A stretch of 64,000 bases of DNA from Augochlora pura (lineage: Eukaryota; Arthropoda; Insecta; Hymenoptera; Halictidae): NCBI RefSeq assembly GCF_028453695.1, contig NC_135782.1, positions 15,866,190-15,930,189 of the forward strand, read 5' to 3'. Below the pieces are notes generated by a model, which had not been told where the DNA came from, searched no databases, and worked only from the letters and a program-made list of their open reading frames with translations. Every line of letters begins with the position of its first letter. Position 1 is the stretch's first letter. A program made the position numbers and the translations under genes. This document shows, in pieces, positions 12,236 to 22,540 of this stretch.

Positions 12236-13050
12236 TAGTGAATGAGATCCAAAAGACTGAAGTACAAAAGACTGAGATCCAAGAGACTATCATCCAAACG
12301 ACTAATATCCAAAATACTGGGATCCAAAAGAATGAAGTCCAACATGCTACCACCCAAAAGACAGAAATCCAAAAGATCGAAGCCTAAATGACTGAAGCCC
12401 AATGATCAATATTCAAAGGACTAGTACCCAAAAGACTACTGTCCAAAAGTTTGAAGTTCAATAATTGACATTCAAAAGACTGACGTATAAAAGCCTTGCA
12501 TCCAAAAGACTAGAATCTAGAAGACTGTATACCAATGTTGGACATCCAAAATACTTAGTATCCAAAATACTATCATCCAAAAGATTGGAGTACAAAAGAC
12601 TACCACCCAAAAGACTAAAGTACAATGAGCGACGTCCAATGATCAATATCCAAAAGACTAGTATCCAAAAGATTAGTATCTATAAGATTAGTATCCAAAA
12701 GACTACTATCCAAAAGTATGAAGTCTAATGAACGACATTCAAAAGACTGAAGTCAGAAAGTCAAGTATACAAAAGACTAGAATCTAGGAGACTGTAGTCC
12801 AATATTCAGTATCCAAAATACTAGTATCCAAAAGGCTACCATCCAAGAAACTGAAATCCCATAATCGACATCCAAAAGACTACCACCCAAAAGACTATTA
12901 TTCAAAACTCTAGCATCCAAAAGACTGAAGTCCCATAATCGACATCCAAAAGATCAAAGTCCAGAATTTAACCATCCAAAAGACTAACACCCCACTCTTC
13001 CCACAAGTCAATTGAGTGGGGTGTTAGTCTTTTGGATGATAGTCTTTATA
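12236..13050. repeat. ATCCAAAAGACTA minisatellite array
   Basis: About 800 bases of a 13-base core (ATCCAAAAGACTA, with AGTCC and TATCC variants), often paired into 26-30 base higher-order units. The array ends in one inverted copy, listed as the hairpin. Confidence 0.93.
12973..13038. repeat. Perfect 25-bp inverted repeat hairpin at the array end
   Basis: 12973-12997 (ATCCAAAAGACTAACACC then CCACTC) is the exact reverse complement of 13014-13038, with a 16-base loop. Confidence 0.95.
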
Positions 13051-14875
13051 CAAATCTCTTACAAATCTCCTTTATACAAACCTCCCTTCCAAAAAATCTT
13101 CCTCCCACCATCTCCCAACAATTCCTCCATTCTCTCTTCGTCAACCAATTAAATTCTCGCATACCTTCATTCCCCATACGATGCAAGATCTAACCTAAAG
13201 GTACAACTTTAATCAATCTCCGTCACCACAGTGGCGACGATAACACCATCGAATTCCCCACGAAATTGCCTGACTTCCTAACACAGTTTAATTGCTTTTG
13301 AGGTTTTGCTTAATCATTGACGCGACGACTCGTCGTCGCGCGACGTGTCTCACACGTAAATCCTTTGCCGAGTTTCTCAATTTTCGTAAATCCTGACACT
13401 TCCTCGACGGTGATCTCGTACGTGACGTGTGCGCGTGTCACCACCGAATAAGCTTTTACTACGTTTATATCTGGCGGCTGATCCAAAGGCCGTCCGGAAA
13501 CGTTCCGTCGTAAGAAGACGATCGCTATCGGTCTTTTTCTCCAAACCGATAAACCGAGAAATTGCGTTGCTCGACGACGCGTTTTATCTGCCGACCGATT
13601 CCAGATTATTCCCAGCGAGACACTTTCTTTGGAAATTTTTACGTCGTTCGAGTATGTGTATCCTGTTTACGATGGCGAAAGCTTGATAAAAAAAAAAAGA
13701 AATGCTGCACTTTATTTATTTTTTCCGCGCTGAAGATGTTATCTTGATGTTGGTTGATAACAGGTGGTTGTAAATTGTGGCTAATATGTGCTGCAAGGTT
13801 GGACTGTAATTATACTTCGTGACAAAATTGTTGCGAAATTTTTAGATTAAATTATTGTTTAGAGTATAATGGTGGAAAAGGAAAAATATAAAAAATTATC
13901 TTTTTATGCAATGGTAGTATTAATTTAAATTTTGCTACCATAACTAACATAACCTGACATAAAATTGTATTATATATAATATGGTATATTAATATAGCAT
14001 TATATTATGTATAATATGGTATATTAATATAGCATAATATTACGTATAATATACCATAACACGCTATATTAACTATTAACTAATATACACAATTTTAATA
14101 ACAATATGTGGCGGAGTAAATAAATATATTCAATTAAATTTCCAATGGAAGCTTCTTTCACATCAACAAATTATGAAATAAAAATTGTAAAATCGGTCAC
14201 CTGTCCGACAACGGTAGGTTTAATATAAAGGATCCGAAACGTTTCATCGATCGGTCGATCAATTTCTAAACTCTCACCGACCGACTTCCGTTATTTCGAA
14301 TCTCGATCGTCTTCTGTTCCCGAACGATCGTCGAACCGTCACCAGGAATTGGTGAATACGAGAACCCGGAGGAGGAGGCCTAATTGACAGTGTGTCTCTC
14401 CCGCGCGCGCGCGCGACTCTCCACGTCCGATTTTTCGCAGTTTCTTCGATCGACTTTCGTGACTTTCACCCGGCACGAAACTTTCGCGCAAATTGACTCA
14501 CATCGGTTCGTTCTCGCGTAATGACGCGCCAAGGACGCGACCTCGAACACATCGCGCACACACGTTAATTCGACGGAGAAACGTGCACTGTACAGCCTAG
14601 CTCTGTCTCTGTCTGTCGATCGTGTGCAGAGCGTAATTTCGGTACAGAGAAAAAGAGAGAGATTCCACGGAGATCGGGTCGACGAACACAGCTGTTCGAG
14701 CATGATCGACGATGGGATGATAATTACTATTATTTAGTTGTTTAGGGTAAACGGGACTGGTGACTTTTTTAATTTTGCATCGAGTTTCGACAGAATGATG
14801 ATGATAATGATAAAAAAAGTAGCGATGGTAGTGATGGGAATGAAATAATGTTAATAACTGTAATAGTAGTAATGG
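13051..14875. other. No gene seen
   Basis: Unique GC-richer blocks at 13200-13690 and 14180-14710 flank an AT-rich stretch with a TATAATATGGTATATTAATA repeat (13965-14070). Short frames show no family features. Confidence 0.4.
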
Positions 14876-14879
14876 TAAT

Positions 14880-15370
14880 GGTGCCAAGTCGATAATAAGG
14901 AGATATGGAATGTAGAATGTGGAATATGAAACATCAAATATCAAATATCGCATATGGATGTGGAATATTAAATATCAAATATGGAATATGGAATATGGAA
15001 TATAGAATATAAAATCATATATTGAATATGAAATATGGAATATAAAATATCAAATATGGAATAAGGAATATCAAATATCAAATATGGGATATGAAATATC
15101 CAATATCAAATATGAAATATGAAATATCCAATATCAAATATAGAATATCGAATATGGAATATCAAATATGGAATATCGAATATGGAATGTGGAATATTGA
15201 ATATCGAATATGGAATGGGGAATATTAAATATCAAATATGGAATAACAAATATTGAATATTGAATATGGAATGTGGAATATTAAATATGGAATATGGAAT
15301 ATAAAATATGATATATCAAATACCAAATATGGAATATGGAATATAAAATATGATATATCAAATACCAAAT
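14880..15370. repeat. AATATCAAATATGGAATAT array
   Basis: About 490 bases of 8-10 base units (AATATGGA, AATATCAA). Includes a duplicated block with ATAAAATATGATATATCAAA at about 15300 and 15341. Confidence 0.92.
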
Positions 15371-16609
15371 ATGGAAACTGAAAAATAGAAATAAAAATCA
15401 CATAATTGCACATACAAAGCAAATTTCCCAAATTTCCAGATTACCAAAACCTAAAATTGTCGTTTTCCATAAAAATCATATAAATATGGACTAGATATTT
15501 TAGAAAAGGAACCAGTGCATCATAATAGCCCCTTCTGGTCTGCCAGCCCCGCTGTGCGAAAGCAACGCATCCTCCTGCGATCCCGTTCGAAAATAAATCC
15601 ACTCCTCCGTGGAGGATTGCCGCGATCAGTGCCGTAGGTCAAAGCCTCCTTAAGTGCCTGCCGCCTACTCGAACGCTCCGTCGTTGTTATTACTTGTTGC
15701 CATTTCGGCCGCGCGATGAAATCTTTTAGCCTCTCCAGATGCATGCCTCGTATATCGGGTGTCCGATTTAAACATTACAATCGAAATATTCTCAATATTT
15801 GGAGCTTATTTATTTAAAAATATTTTATATGAATATTCCAATTTTTAGGGAGATTTAAAGTGGATTAAATAAATCTTAGGAACTGTTTAAACAATGACAA
15901 ATATAAAATAATATAAATGGAAATAAATTGATATATAGAATGATATAAATTAAAATGAATAAAAATAAATAGGAAAATAGAATAATATAAATAAAAATAA
16001 ATATAAATATGAAGCAGTGTAAAATAGATAACAGAAATAATTTAACTAATAACTATACTAATTCAAATATATAAAATACTGATTGAGACCTGTCATTTCG
16101 AAATTTTTGCCTTTACAATTATGTTCCCGCAAACATAATCATCTCATACGACCAATACTATGGATTTCAAAGCGCGAAAGGGTTGCGCGGGAATTCGTCC
16201 AGAATTGGAGCTCCGATAATTGAGTTTCGGCCATGGAAAACAGGTTTCCAGTCCGCGATACATCAAAGTCGACCAGCTCTGCGGCCAGCCCTGACCAACA
16301 TAGATCCAAGACGATGATTATAATTATTTGTCTTCCCTGGGAATCGCGATGATAAAGCCGCGGAACAAGGAAGCCCGTGATTTCACGGAACGCGTAATGC
16401 ATAATCCACTCCCACTACCCTAACAACAATCGTGGATCGTTACGTCACGCGGGCAGGTCGGACGATCCGGCAAGGTATACACGTAAACATGCTACCTGCC
16501 TGCCCGCGTTTTGTTACCTGCCTCCGGATCATCGTATTTTAATATTTAGTATAAAATTATTCGTTTGGAAATTTTATTCGTAAAAATATTTTTCTAGAAT
16601 TTTATATGA
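15371..16609. other. No gene seen
   Basis: GC-richer blocks at 15490-15770 and 16110-16520 are separated by AT-rich DNA with AATAAATATAAAT runs. No coding call. Confidence 0.4.
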
Positions 16610-17190
16610 ATTTCTGTAGAGTACTGTACACAATATACTATGGTATAGTTTAGTCTAGAATAGTAGATATACATTGTACTATATGTAGTATAATATTGTA
16701 TAGTATATTGTATATGGCATAGTATACTTTATGTTGTATTGTATACAGTATAATATAATCTATATTGTATAATATAGAGTACTGTATACTATAATACATA
16801 TTGTATATTATACAGTATACTATAGTGTAATATCGATTATATAATATACAGTATGATATAGTGCAACCTGTATTGTACAGTATACAATATAATGTAGTAT
16901 AACCTATATTGTTCAGTCTAAACTATAATATTGTATTGCATGTGGTATAAAATAGTTTATATTGTGTAGCATACTTTATAGTGTAGTAAAGGGAGAACGA
17001 TGTAATTCCAGGGGAACACTCTTTAGAAAAATAAATAAAATTTGTATAATATATATTATATAGTATACAGTACAGTATAATATAATATATATTCTATAGT
17101 ATATAGTATACTATGGTTTAACATATATTATATAATATACAGTATAATATACTATAATACACACCGTATAGTATACCGAATGGTATATGA
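16610..17190. repeat. TATAGTATACAGTATAATAT array
   Basis: Two blocks (16610-16985 and 17040-17190) of the same AT word family as 8490-8900, separated by about 50 bases of other sequence. Confidence 0.88.
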
Positions 17191-18260
17191 AATTTATACT
17201 AATTATTAACATCGAACTAATTAATAACAGACCAAATAATTCGAGCACAACCTGTTCCACAAAATTAGGCCAACTATAAAATTAAATTGAAACCACAAAT
17301 AGCTCCATAATTTTAGCAAAATAGCGCCTTATAATCAACTGCTCTCGGCAGTTAATTTCGTATTTTGCATAAATAAAGTCCACGGTCTGATAATCGCCGG
17401 CCGGCTAAGAATTATTCGCACGTGAAGATTGTTTTCCTGTACATGATCCACGGGTAGGAACCCGATACGCGGGTATTTGGAATAGCGTTTGAAAAAATAT
17501 AAATTGCGGATGAACTCAATGAGAAAGGGGGTCCATCACACGCGTGCCGTCCGCTCGCCGATTGGACGGCGACGGTATGCCAGAGGGGGGGGGGGGGGGG
17601 GGGATGCGAGAACGCAACGCATCTCCGTGTTATTAGGACAAGGTCTCTAGCAACTTCCAATTTCTCCTGTAGATGCTGCCAGGGACAATGACCTAGTAAT
17701 AACAGTGAGAGAGCAGCAGCAGCGCGCGCGCACGCTCGGAGAGTGCCATACGCTCGAGAGCGGCACGAAATTATTATCGGAACGACACGCGCGCTAAGAT
17801 ACGCTCACCTGGCCGTTCAATTTTTTTCTAGCCCCTCCACTTCTCTCTTAGTAATCGAACACGCCGCTCGGAATCATGTTCGTCCGGCAATGAATGCGCT
17901 CGGTAATTTTAAAGTCCGCCCCGGATGACCCCGGGTCACTTTTGATCACGGCGGTGCACGTGCATTCGGGCGATCGTATTTTTTCAACGGCGGTGAAAGT
18001 ACCTGCCCTCTTTTTGCTTAGGAGACGACGCGAATAGACGCGGAGCGGTGAACCGCGGTGACCGGGTCAAAATGACCCGGGCTGTTCAGATCGATCCGGC
18101 GAACGAGGACAGAGGATACACCGGTGGTGAAAATAAGGAGGAGTTCGTTAGCACGCGGACGCGCGAAGTGAATAGTTAATTTAATTTTGTTAATTTCATT
18201 TTGTTAATTTTATTTTGTTGTTAATTAATTTTTGTTGTACTTCGATAATTTTAACACCGA
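17191..18260. other. No gene seen; poly-G run at 17585-17603
   Basis: A GC-rich unique block at 17380-18180 includes a 19-base G run and a perfect CCGGGTCAAAATGACCCGG palindrome at about 18062-18080. Confidence 0.45.
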
Positions 18261-18261
18261 T

Positions 18262-18615
18262 GGGTAGCTGGGATTTTTTCAGTTAAAATGAGTCCAAACA
18301 CGACGGTAATCGGACTATGGACGTCAAAGTGCTTATTAGTATACCGGGTGAGTCAAAAAAGTTAGATACTTGTCATTTTGAATAGTGATTTTAGAAATTT
18401 GGATACTTCTATATGTATAGAAGGACCTGTACCTATTTCTAATACTATATATGTTCCAATTTTTCAGAAAAAGCATAATTCAAAAGTAATTTTAGGGATT
18501 CAAGTCAATTGATCCACCAGGTATATAGCTTATTAATCGAGAGTGGCTTAACCTGGTCCGATTTGCGTCGTGTTTGGACTCATTTTAATCAGAAAAATCT
18601 CAGCTATTCAACGAA
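18262..18615. mobile_element. Inverted-repeat element interrupted by a second element
   Basis: 18285-18305 (AAAATGAGTCCAAACACGAC then G) is the exact reverse complement of 18566-18586. The similarity extends outward (TAGCTG-GGATTTTTTCAG) and inward, giving arms of about 45-85 bases. An element with TATACCGGGTG ends lies between the arms. Confidence 0.8.
18340..18525. mobile_element. Nested 186-bp element with TATACCGGGTG ends
   Basis: TATACCGGGTG at 18340 pairs with CACCAGGTATA ending at 18525 (10 of 11 matches). The flanking TA fits a mariner-like target duplication. A similar TATACCGGGTGAGTC end occurs at about 25129. Noncoding. Confidence 0.65.
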
Positions 18616-19725
18616 TTATTAAGTTAAAACTAAAATGATAACTACCTCTATCAATAATTATTTAACTAAATAAATTTTACTAATAAAAACTGTGCTTCAT
18701 AGCAATAAAGAACTGCCTTGACCCCTATATTTACGTTATAAATATAACTAAAACTATACAATTTCCATCCAAAAAACGAACTCAATTCTCGACAAATATT
18801 TAATTCTATAAATAAACATATTTGCCAATCAACGAGCATTTTTCCGCGTAATCGTCGAAAATTCCGTAAAGGTAAAAAGCGAGGAAATCGTTGAAAGAGA
18901 ACAAACACACGCTCGTCTGCGATAACGTAAGCGACGTTTCAGGAATGTTCGAGCGCGTTCCTATATCTAATCCGTCGGCGATGCTAATCTGTGTCCGCGA
19001 TAACGCGGATCGGCCGTTGCGAAACGAGCGACGGAACAACAGCGATATACATAATGTAACAGCAGCGTCAGCAAAAATATGAAACGGGCAGAAAAAGCCG
19101 GAGGAGAGAAACCATTGCTAATTGGCCGGCGTAGAGTCCACTGTTCGCTTATCCTAATTGCGGATTCCGGAACAAGAAACGTAAACGCACACACGCTCAG
19201 AATAAATTGTGTTCACCTTCCCGGACTCTTCTCGATCGGATCGCTTCTCGTTCCGCGGATACCGTTCCCCGCCGTTCAATGAAACGACGCGATTCACGAT
19301 CTGGTGCGCGAACACCTGTTCCTTTCATTTATTTTCGAATCGTTATCGCAGACTACATCGACGCCGATTTTATGCGTTCGAGAGCTAAGAAGGACTATGA
19401 TCCTGAAGAGACTATCGACATGATCTTTATATTATTAAGTATTTAAATATATTTTTTATTATTATATATACTTATTTATTGTTGCCGATTTTTAATTTGT
19501 GTATGCGAATAAACAAGAATATTGTATATAAAAGAGAATTAATTTGCAAAAACCTGAATTTCTTTCATCAGAATATTTTTTTTAAAAACCGTAGGAATAA
19601 AATATGACTCGATTAATTAAAATTGACAATACTCGATAAAAATTAATTAGTAGAGTATAGTTACTCTTTTGCTTTGCTTAGTCCCACAGTTATGTATATA
19701 TACTAGATGAACAATCGCAGGTGTC
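18616..19725. other. No gene seen
   Basis: A GC-richer block at 18840-19400 lies between AT-rich ends. Several overlapping short frames on both strands, none supported. Confidence 0.4.
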
Positions 19726-19729
19726 AGTG

Positions 19730-20115
19730 AGTATACTATGGTATAATATAATACTGTATAATATACAATAGAGTATAGTATAATATATATCGTATATTAT
19801 ATAGAATGGTATAATAATTATATACATATATTGTATAGTATACAGTATATAGTATTGTATAATATTGTGAATTGTATAGTATACGATATATTGTATAATA
19901 TACAGTATACTATAGTATAATATATATCGCATAGTATACACAACGGTACAATAATTAAATATATTGTACAGTATACAGTATATAGTGTTATATAATATTG
20001 TATATTGTATAGTATACAGTAGAGTACAGTATAATATATATTATACATATAGCATACAGTATGATATAATATATATTATACAATATACAGTACAGTATAA
20101 CCTAGTATATTATAG
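19730..20115. repeat. TATAGTATACAGTATA array
   Basis: About 390 bases of the same AT-rich word family, about 300 bases downstream of the kinase exon donor. Confidence 0.88.
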
Positions 20116-20403
20116 TATATATAACAGAATTTCATATTATTTTATAGAATATTATAATAAAATATTATATCATAGAATATCTTTCTAAAAATCATAAGAA
20201 CAAAAATACTCGACTAACTTCAATTGACAATACCCGATAAAAATTTAATTAGTAAATTCCAGACAGTTTTCCATTAAAAATTAAATTAGTAAATTCCAGT
20301 TAGTCTTCCAATTTGCCTAGTCCCTTAAGTCTATCCTCTAACTACCGAAATCTAAAGGAACGAGACATACTAAGAAAGTATAGCCAAAAGCATCAAGACT
20401 CAC

Positions 20404-21660
20404 CTTGAAGACCTCGGAGAAAAATCCGGCGCCGATCTTCTCCATGTAGAAGTCGTCGAGCCGGTTCAAGGACGCGACCGCGTGCCTGAGCGCCTGACAG
20501 GAAGCGCCGGTCCTCCTCTTGGTCCCGGTGTCCTGAAAGGCGTCACTGGTGCACACGTTCAAGCTGCTGCACACGTTGCTCTCCATTTCGGTGGGTCGCC
20601 ATGGATCCCGGCACTTCTCTCTATCTTTGTACGTCCTGGGCGAGGACAATTGCAGCTCGGTCGGCAGGTCCTGGGGCAAACAGGATATGCAGTTCTGCTG
20701 GAGAGCGTCGCCGTTGCATCGCCAGTCTTTTTGCACGGGGGAGTCGTCCCTGCAGGTCCTGTCGCAGGCGGCGAGATCCTTGTCCAGGTACACCTTCTTC
20801 TGACAGGACTCGGCCTGGGTCAGCTCGGTGTCCTCGTCGCAGGACTCGGCGACGGGTCTGGAGGATCTCGAGACGCCTTTCAGGGTGGCCAAGGTCTGGG
20901 CGACTCTTTGCGGCTCCCTGGAGCCGACTTGCTTTTTCGCCAGCTTGGAGGACGGCTCCCTGGCGTCGGCGCTCAGGCTGCCCAGGCTGCCCGAGCATAG
21001 TATCCTCTGGGACTTCGCGGCGCACGCGGAGCCCGAGGACTTCGCGAAGCTTGGACAATTAGGGTTCGACGAGCACTTGTGGATCGCTGGGCTAGAGCAA
21101 CTTGTCTTCGGCGCGTGTCGCGTGTGGCACTCTTTGCTAGAGAACTTCGAGCAGCTCTTGGAGGTCGTTGGCTCGGCCCTGCAGGGTCTGCCGAGCTCCG
21201 CGAACGGGGTCGATGACTGCGCGCAGTTCCCAGGGGGGCCGGACTCCTGGGAGCCGGCTGACTTATCGTCGATCGTGGAACTTCTGATCGACTTGTCCTC
21301 GGCCAGGTGGGAAGTCTCGCTATCCTTCGGCCTCCACACCTTCTTCTCCTCCTTGCTGCAGATGTCCGTGGGCTCTTTTAGTCTTCTATGCTTCTTGTCC
21401 TCCACAGCCGGCGTGTCGAGGACCACGTCCTTGGACCTCCAGGGCTTCGGCTTGCCCTCGTCGTGTAGGTGCGGCGCCTCCGAGACCACCGGTGCGCAGC
21501 TGTCCTTCGGCCGCCACGGCTTCGGCTTGGCATCGTCCGCGGCCACGCTGGCCGCCTCCTCCGACGTAAAGCACGGCAGACAGGTGGCCCCCGTGGTGCT
21601 CGGGCCGCAGGACTTGCAAGGTGGGCCCGGCGTGTTCGAGGGTGGCACCTTGCCGAACAT
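20404..21660 (-). CDS. Testis-specific protein kinase (TESK/center divider-like), first coding exon only
   Basis: This is the N-terminal exon of a TESK-family dual-specificity kinase, a family that phosphorylates cofilin and regulates actin. The exon encodes 419 residues. Most are a low-complexity leader with a CxxC...CxxC pair near residues 16-31 and recurring KPWRPKDS-type motifs at roughly residues 45-150. The last 25 residues start the kinase domain: LNRLDDFYMEKIGAGFFSEV, glycine loop GAGFFSEV at about 410-417, then FK directly before a GTGAGT donor at 20403. IGxGFFSEVFKV is typical of TESK rather than LIM kinase. The ATG at 21660 has A at -3. The frame stays open upstream to about 21850 without another ATG, so a spliced upstream extension is possible. 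The catalytic lysine, HRD and DFG segments are not seen in the window, so the rest of the gene probably lies beyond position 1. The exon is much more GC-rich than its surroundings. The family call is firm; the start is less so. Confidence 0.8.
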
Positions 21661-22207
21661 GTTCGCCGTTATTGCGGGCTGATCTGGATGTTGCGGGTTG
21701 CTATCGTCGTCGCGGCCTGCATCACACGACCTCTCCAGACGTCTTTGAGATAGAGGAGACACCGTCTTCCGGGTTAGAACCACGGGCACGTCGACCACGA
21801 CGTCGCGTGAACGCTTCGAACACGGCGAACTGACCCCATCACGCGGCTCCTCGGCATTCTTTCAGGCGTTTCAATGGGACGTGTTTCGTTGTTTGGCAGT
21901 GGGATCACGATCGGGAATCGATGGCGGATGGGGCATGGGGCCTGGTTGACGCACTGCGGCTACCGTGCGGATCACGCCGGACCGTGGACCTCATCGGGGC
22001 ATCCCCGGCGGACCGATCTGGCACATGTCTAGCCACTGCCAGCCGATGCCTCGTCGCTTCCTCGAACGTCCTTTGGAGTCTCTTTCCTGCAAGAAATCTG
22101 CCCACGAGGCGGACCGTGAATAACAATTCGAAAAATCCCCGGTTTTCTAGCTCGCTTAGGGTAATTGGGGACTTGGGAAGTGTTCGAAGAGGTGTCGGAG
22201 AGGTTGC
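21661..22207. other. GC-rich region upstream of the kinase start
   Basis: Probably 5' UTR or promoter of the minus-strand kinase gene. The kinase frame remains open to about 21850 without an ATG. Confidence 0.4.
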
Positions 22208-22540
22208 TTGGGTCATTTGAAGAAACTTTTTCCTTTGCGAGAATTTTCTACGAAGCGTCGTTAACGAGATATTAACGATAAACAATGGCCAATGAGAGGC
22301 GTTCTTGACTGGTGAGAGACAGTTGGCAAGACTGCAATTGGTCTGCTCGTTGCACTGATCATTTCGTGACCTCTAACAGCAATGAAAAGTGGCCAATTTA
22401 TAAATTTCATTTACAAATTTTATTACAAATTTATATCATAATCTTTTATTTACTTGTATTCGAAAATAAATATCTTTGCACAAAAGTTACTAACTTCATG
22501 TCAAGAACCAGTCAGCTTTTTTCGGACCACCCTGTATAAT
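22208..22540. mobile_element. Palindromic MITE copy 3, right arm lost
   Basis: The left arm GAAACTTTTTCCTTTGCGAG then CTACGAAGCGTCGTTAACGA is intact. No inverted partner follows, but a CCACCCTGTATA end is present at about 22527-22538. Confidence 0.65.

Larger units (their letters stand above)
1..20403 (-). other. Presumed first coding intron of the TESK-like gene, gene-poor
   Basis: The kinase exon ends at a consensus donor (position 20403 downward on the minus strand). No kinase-like coding segment was recognised between there and position 1, so the intron probably exceeds 20 kb. It contains the arrays, MITEs and nested elements listed separately. Between them are GC-richer unique islands with no convincing ORF: about 100-460, 3320-3760, 5560-6180, 7860-8180, 8900-9280, 10060-10620, 13200-13690, 14180-14710, 15490-15770, 16110-16520, 17380-18180 and 18840-19400. 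These could be conserved regulatory DNA. Exons shorter than about 60 codons could have been missed. Confidence 0.45.

Noticed and set aside
12236..13050. CRISPR-like array
   Set aside because: Short 13-base units without regular spacers or cas genes, in a eukaryotic setting.
20828..21682. 284-codon plus-strand frame opposite the kinase exon
   Set aside because: It mirrors the GC-rich kinase exon, several frames are open there, and only the minus frame shows a kinase motif ending at a splice donor.
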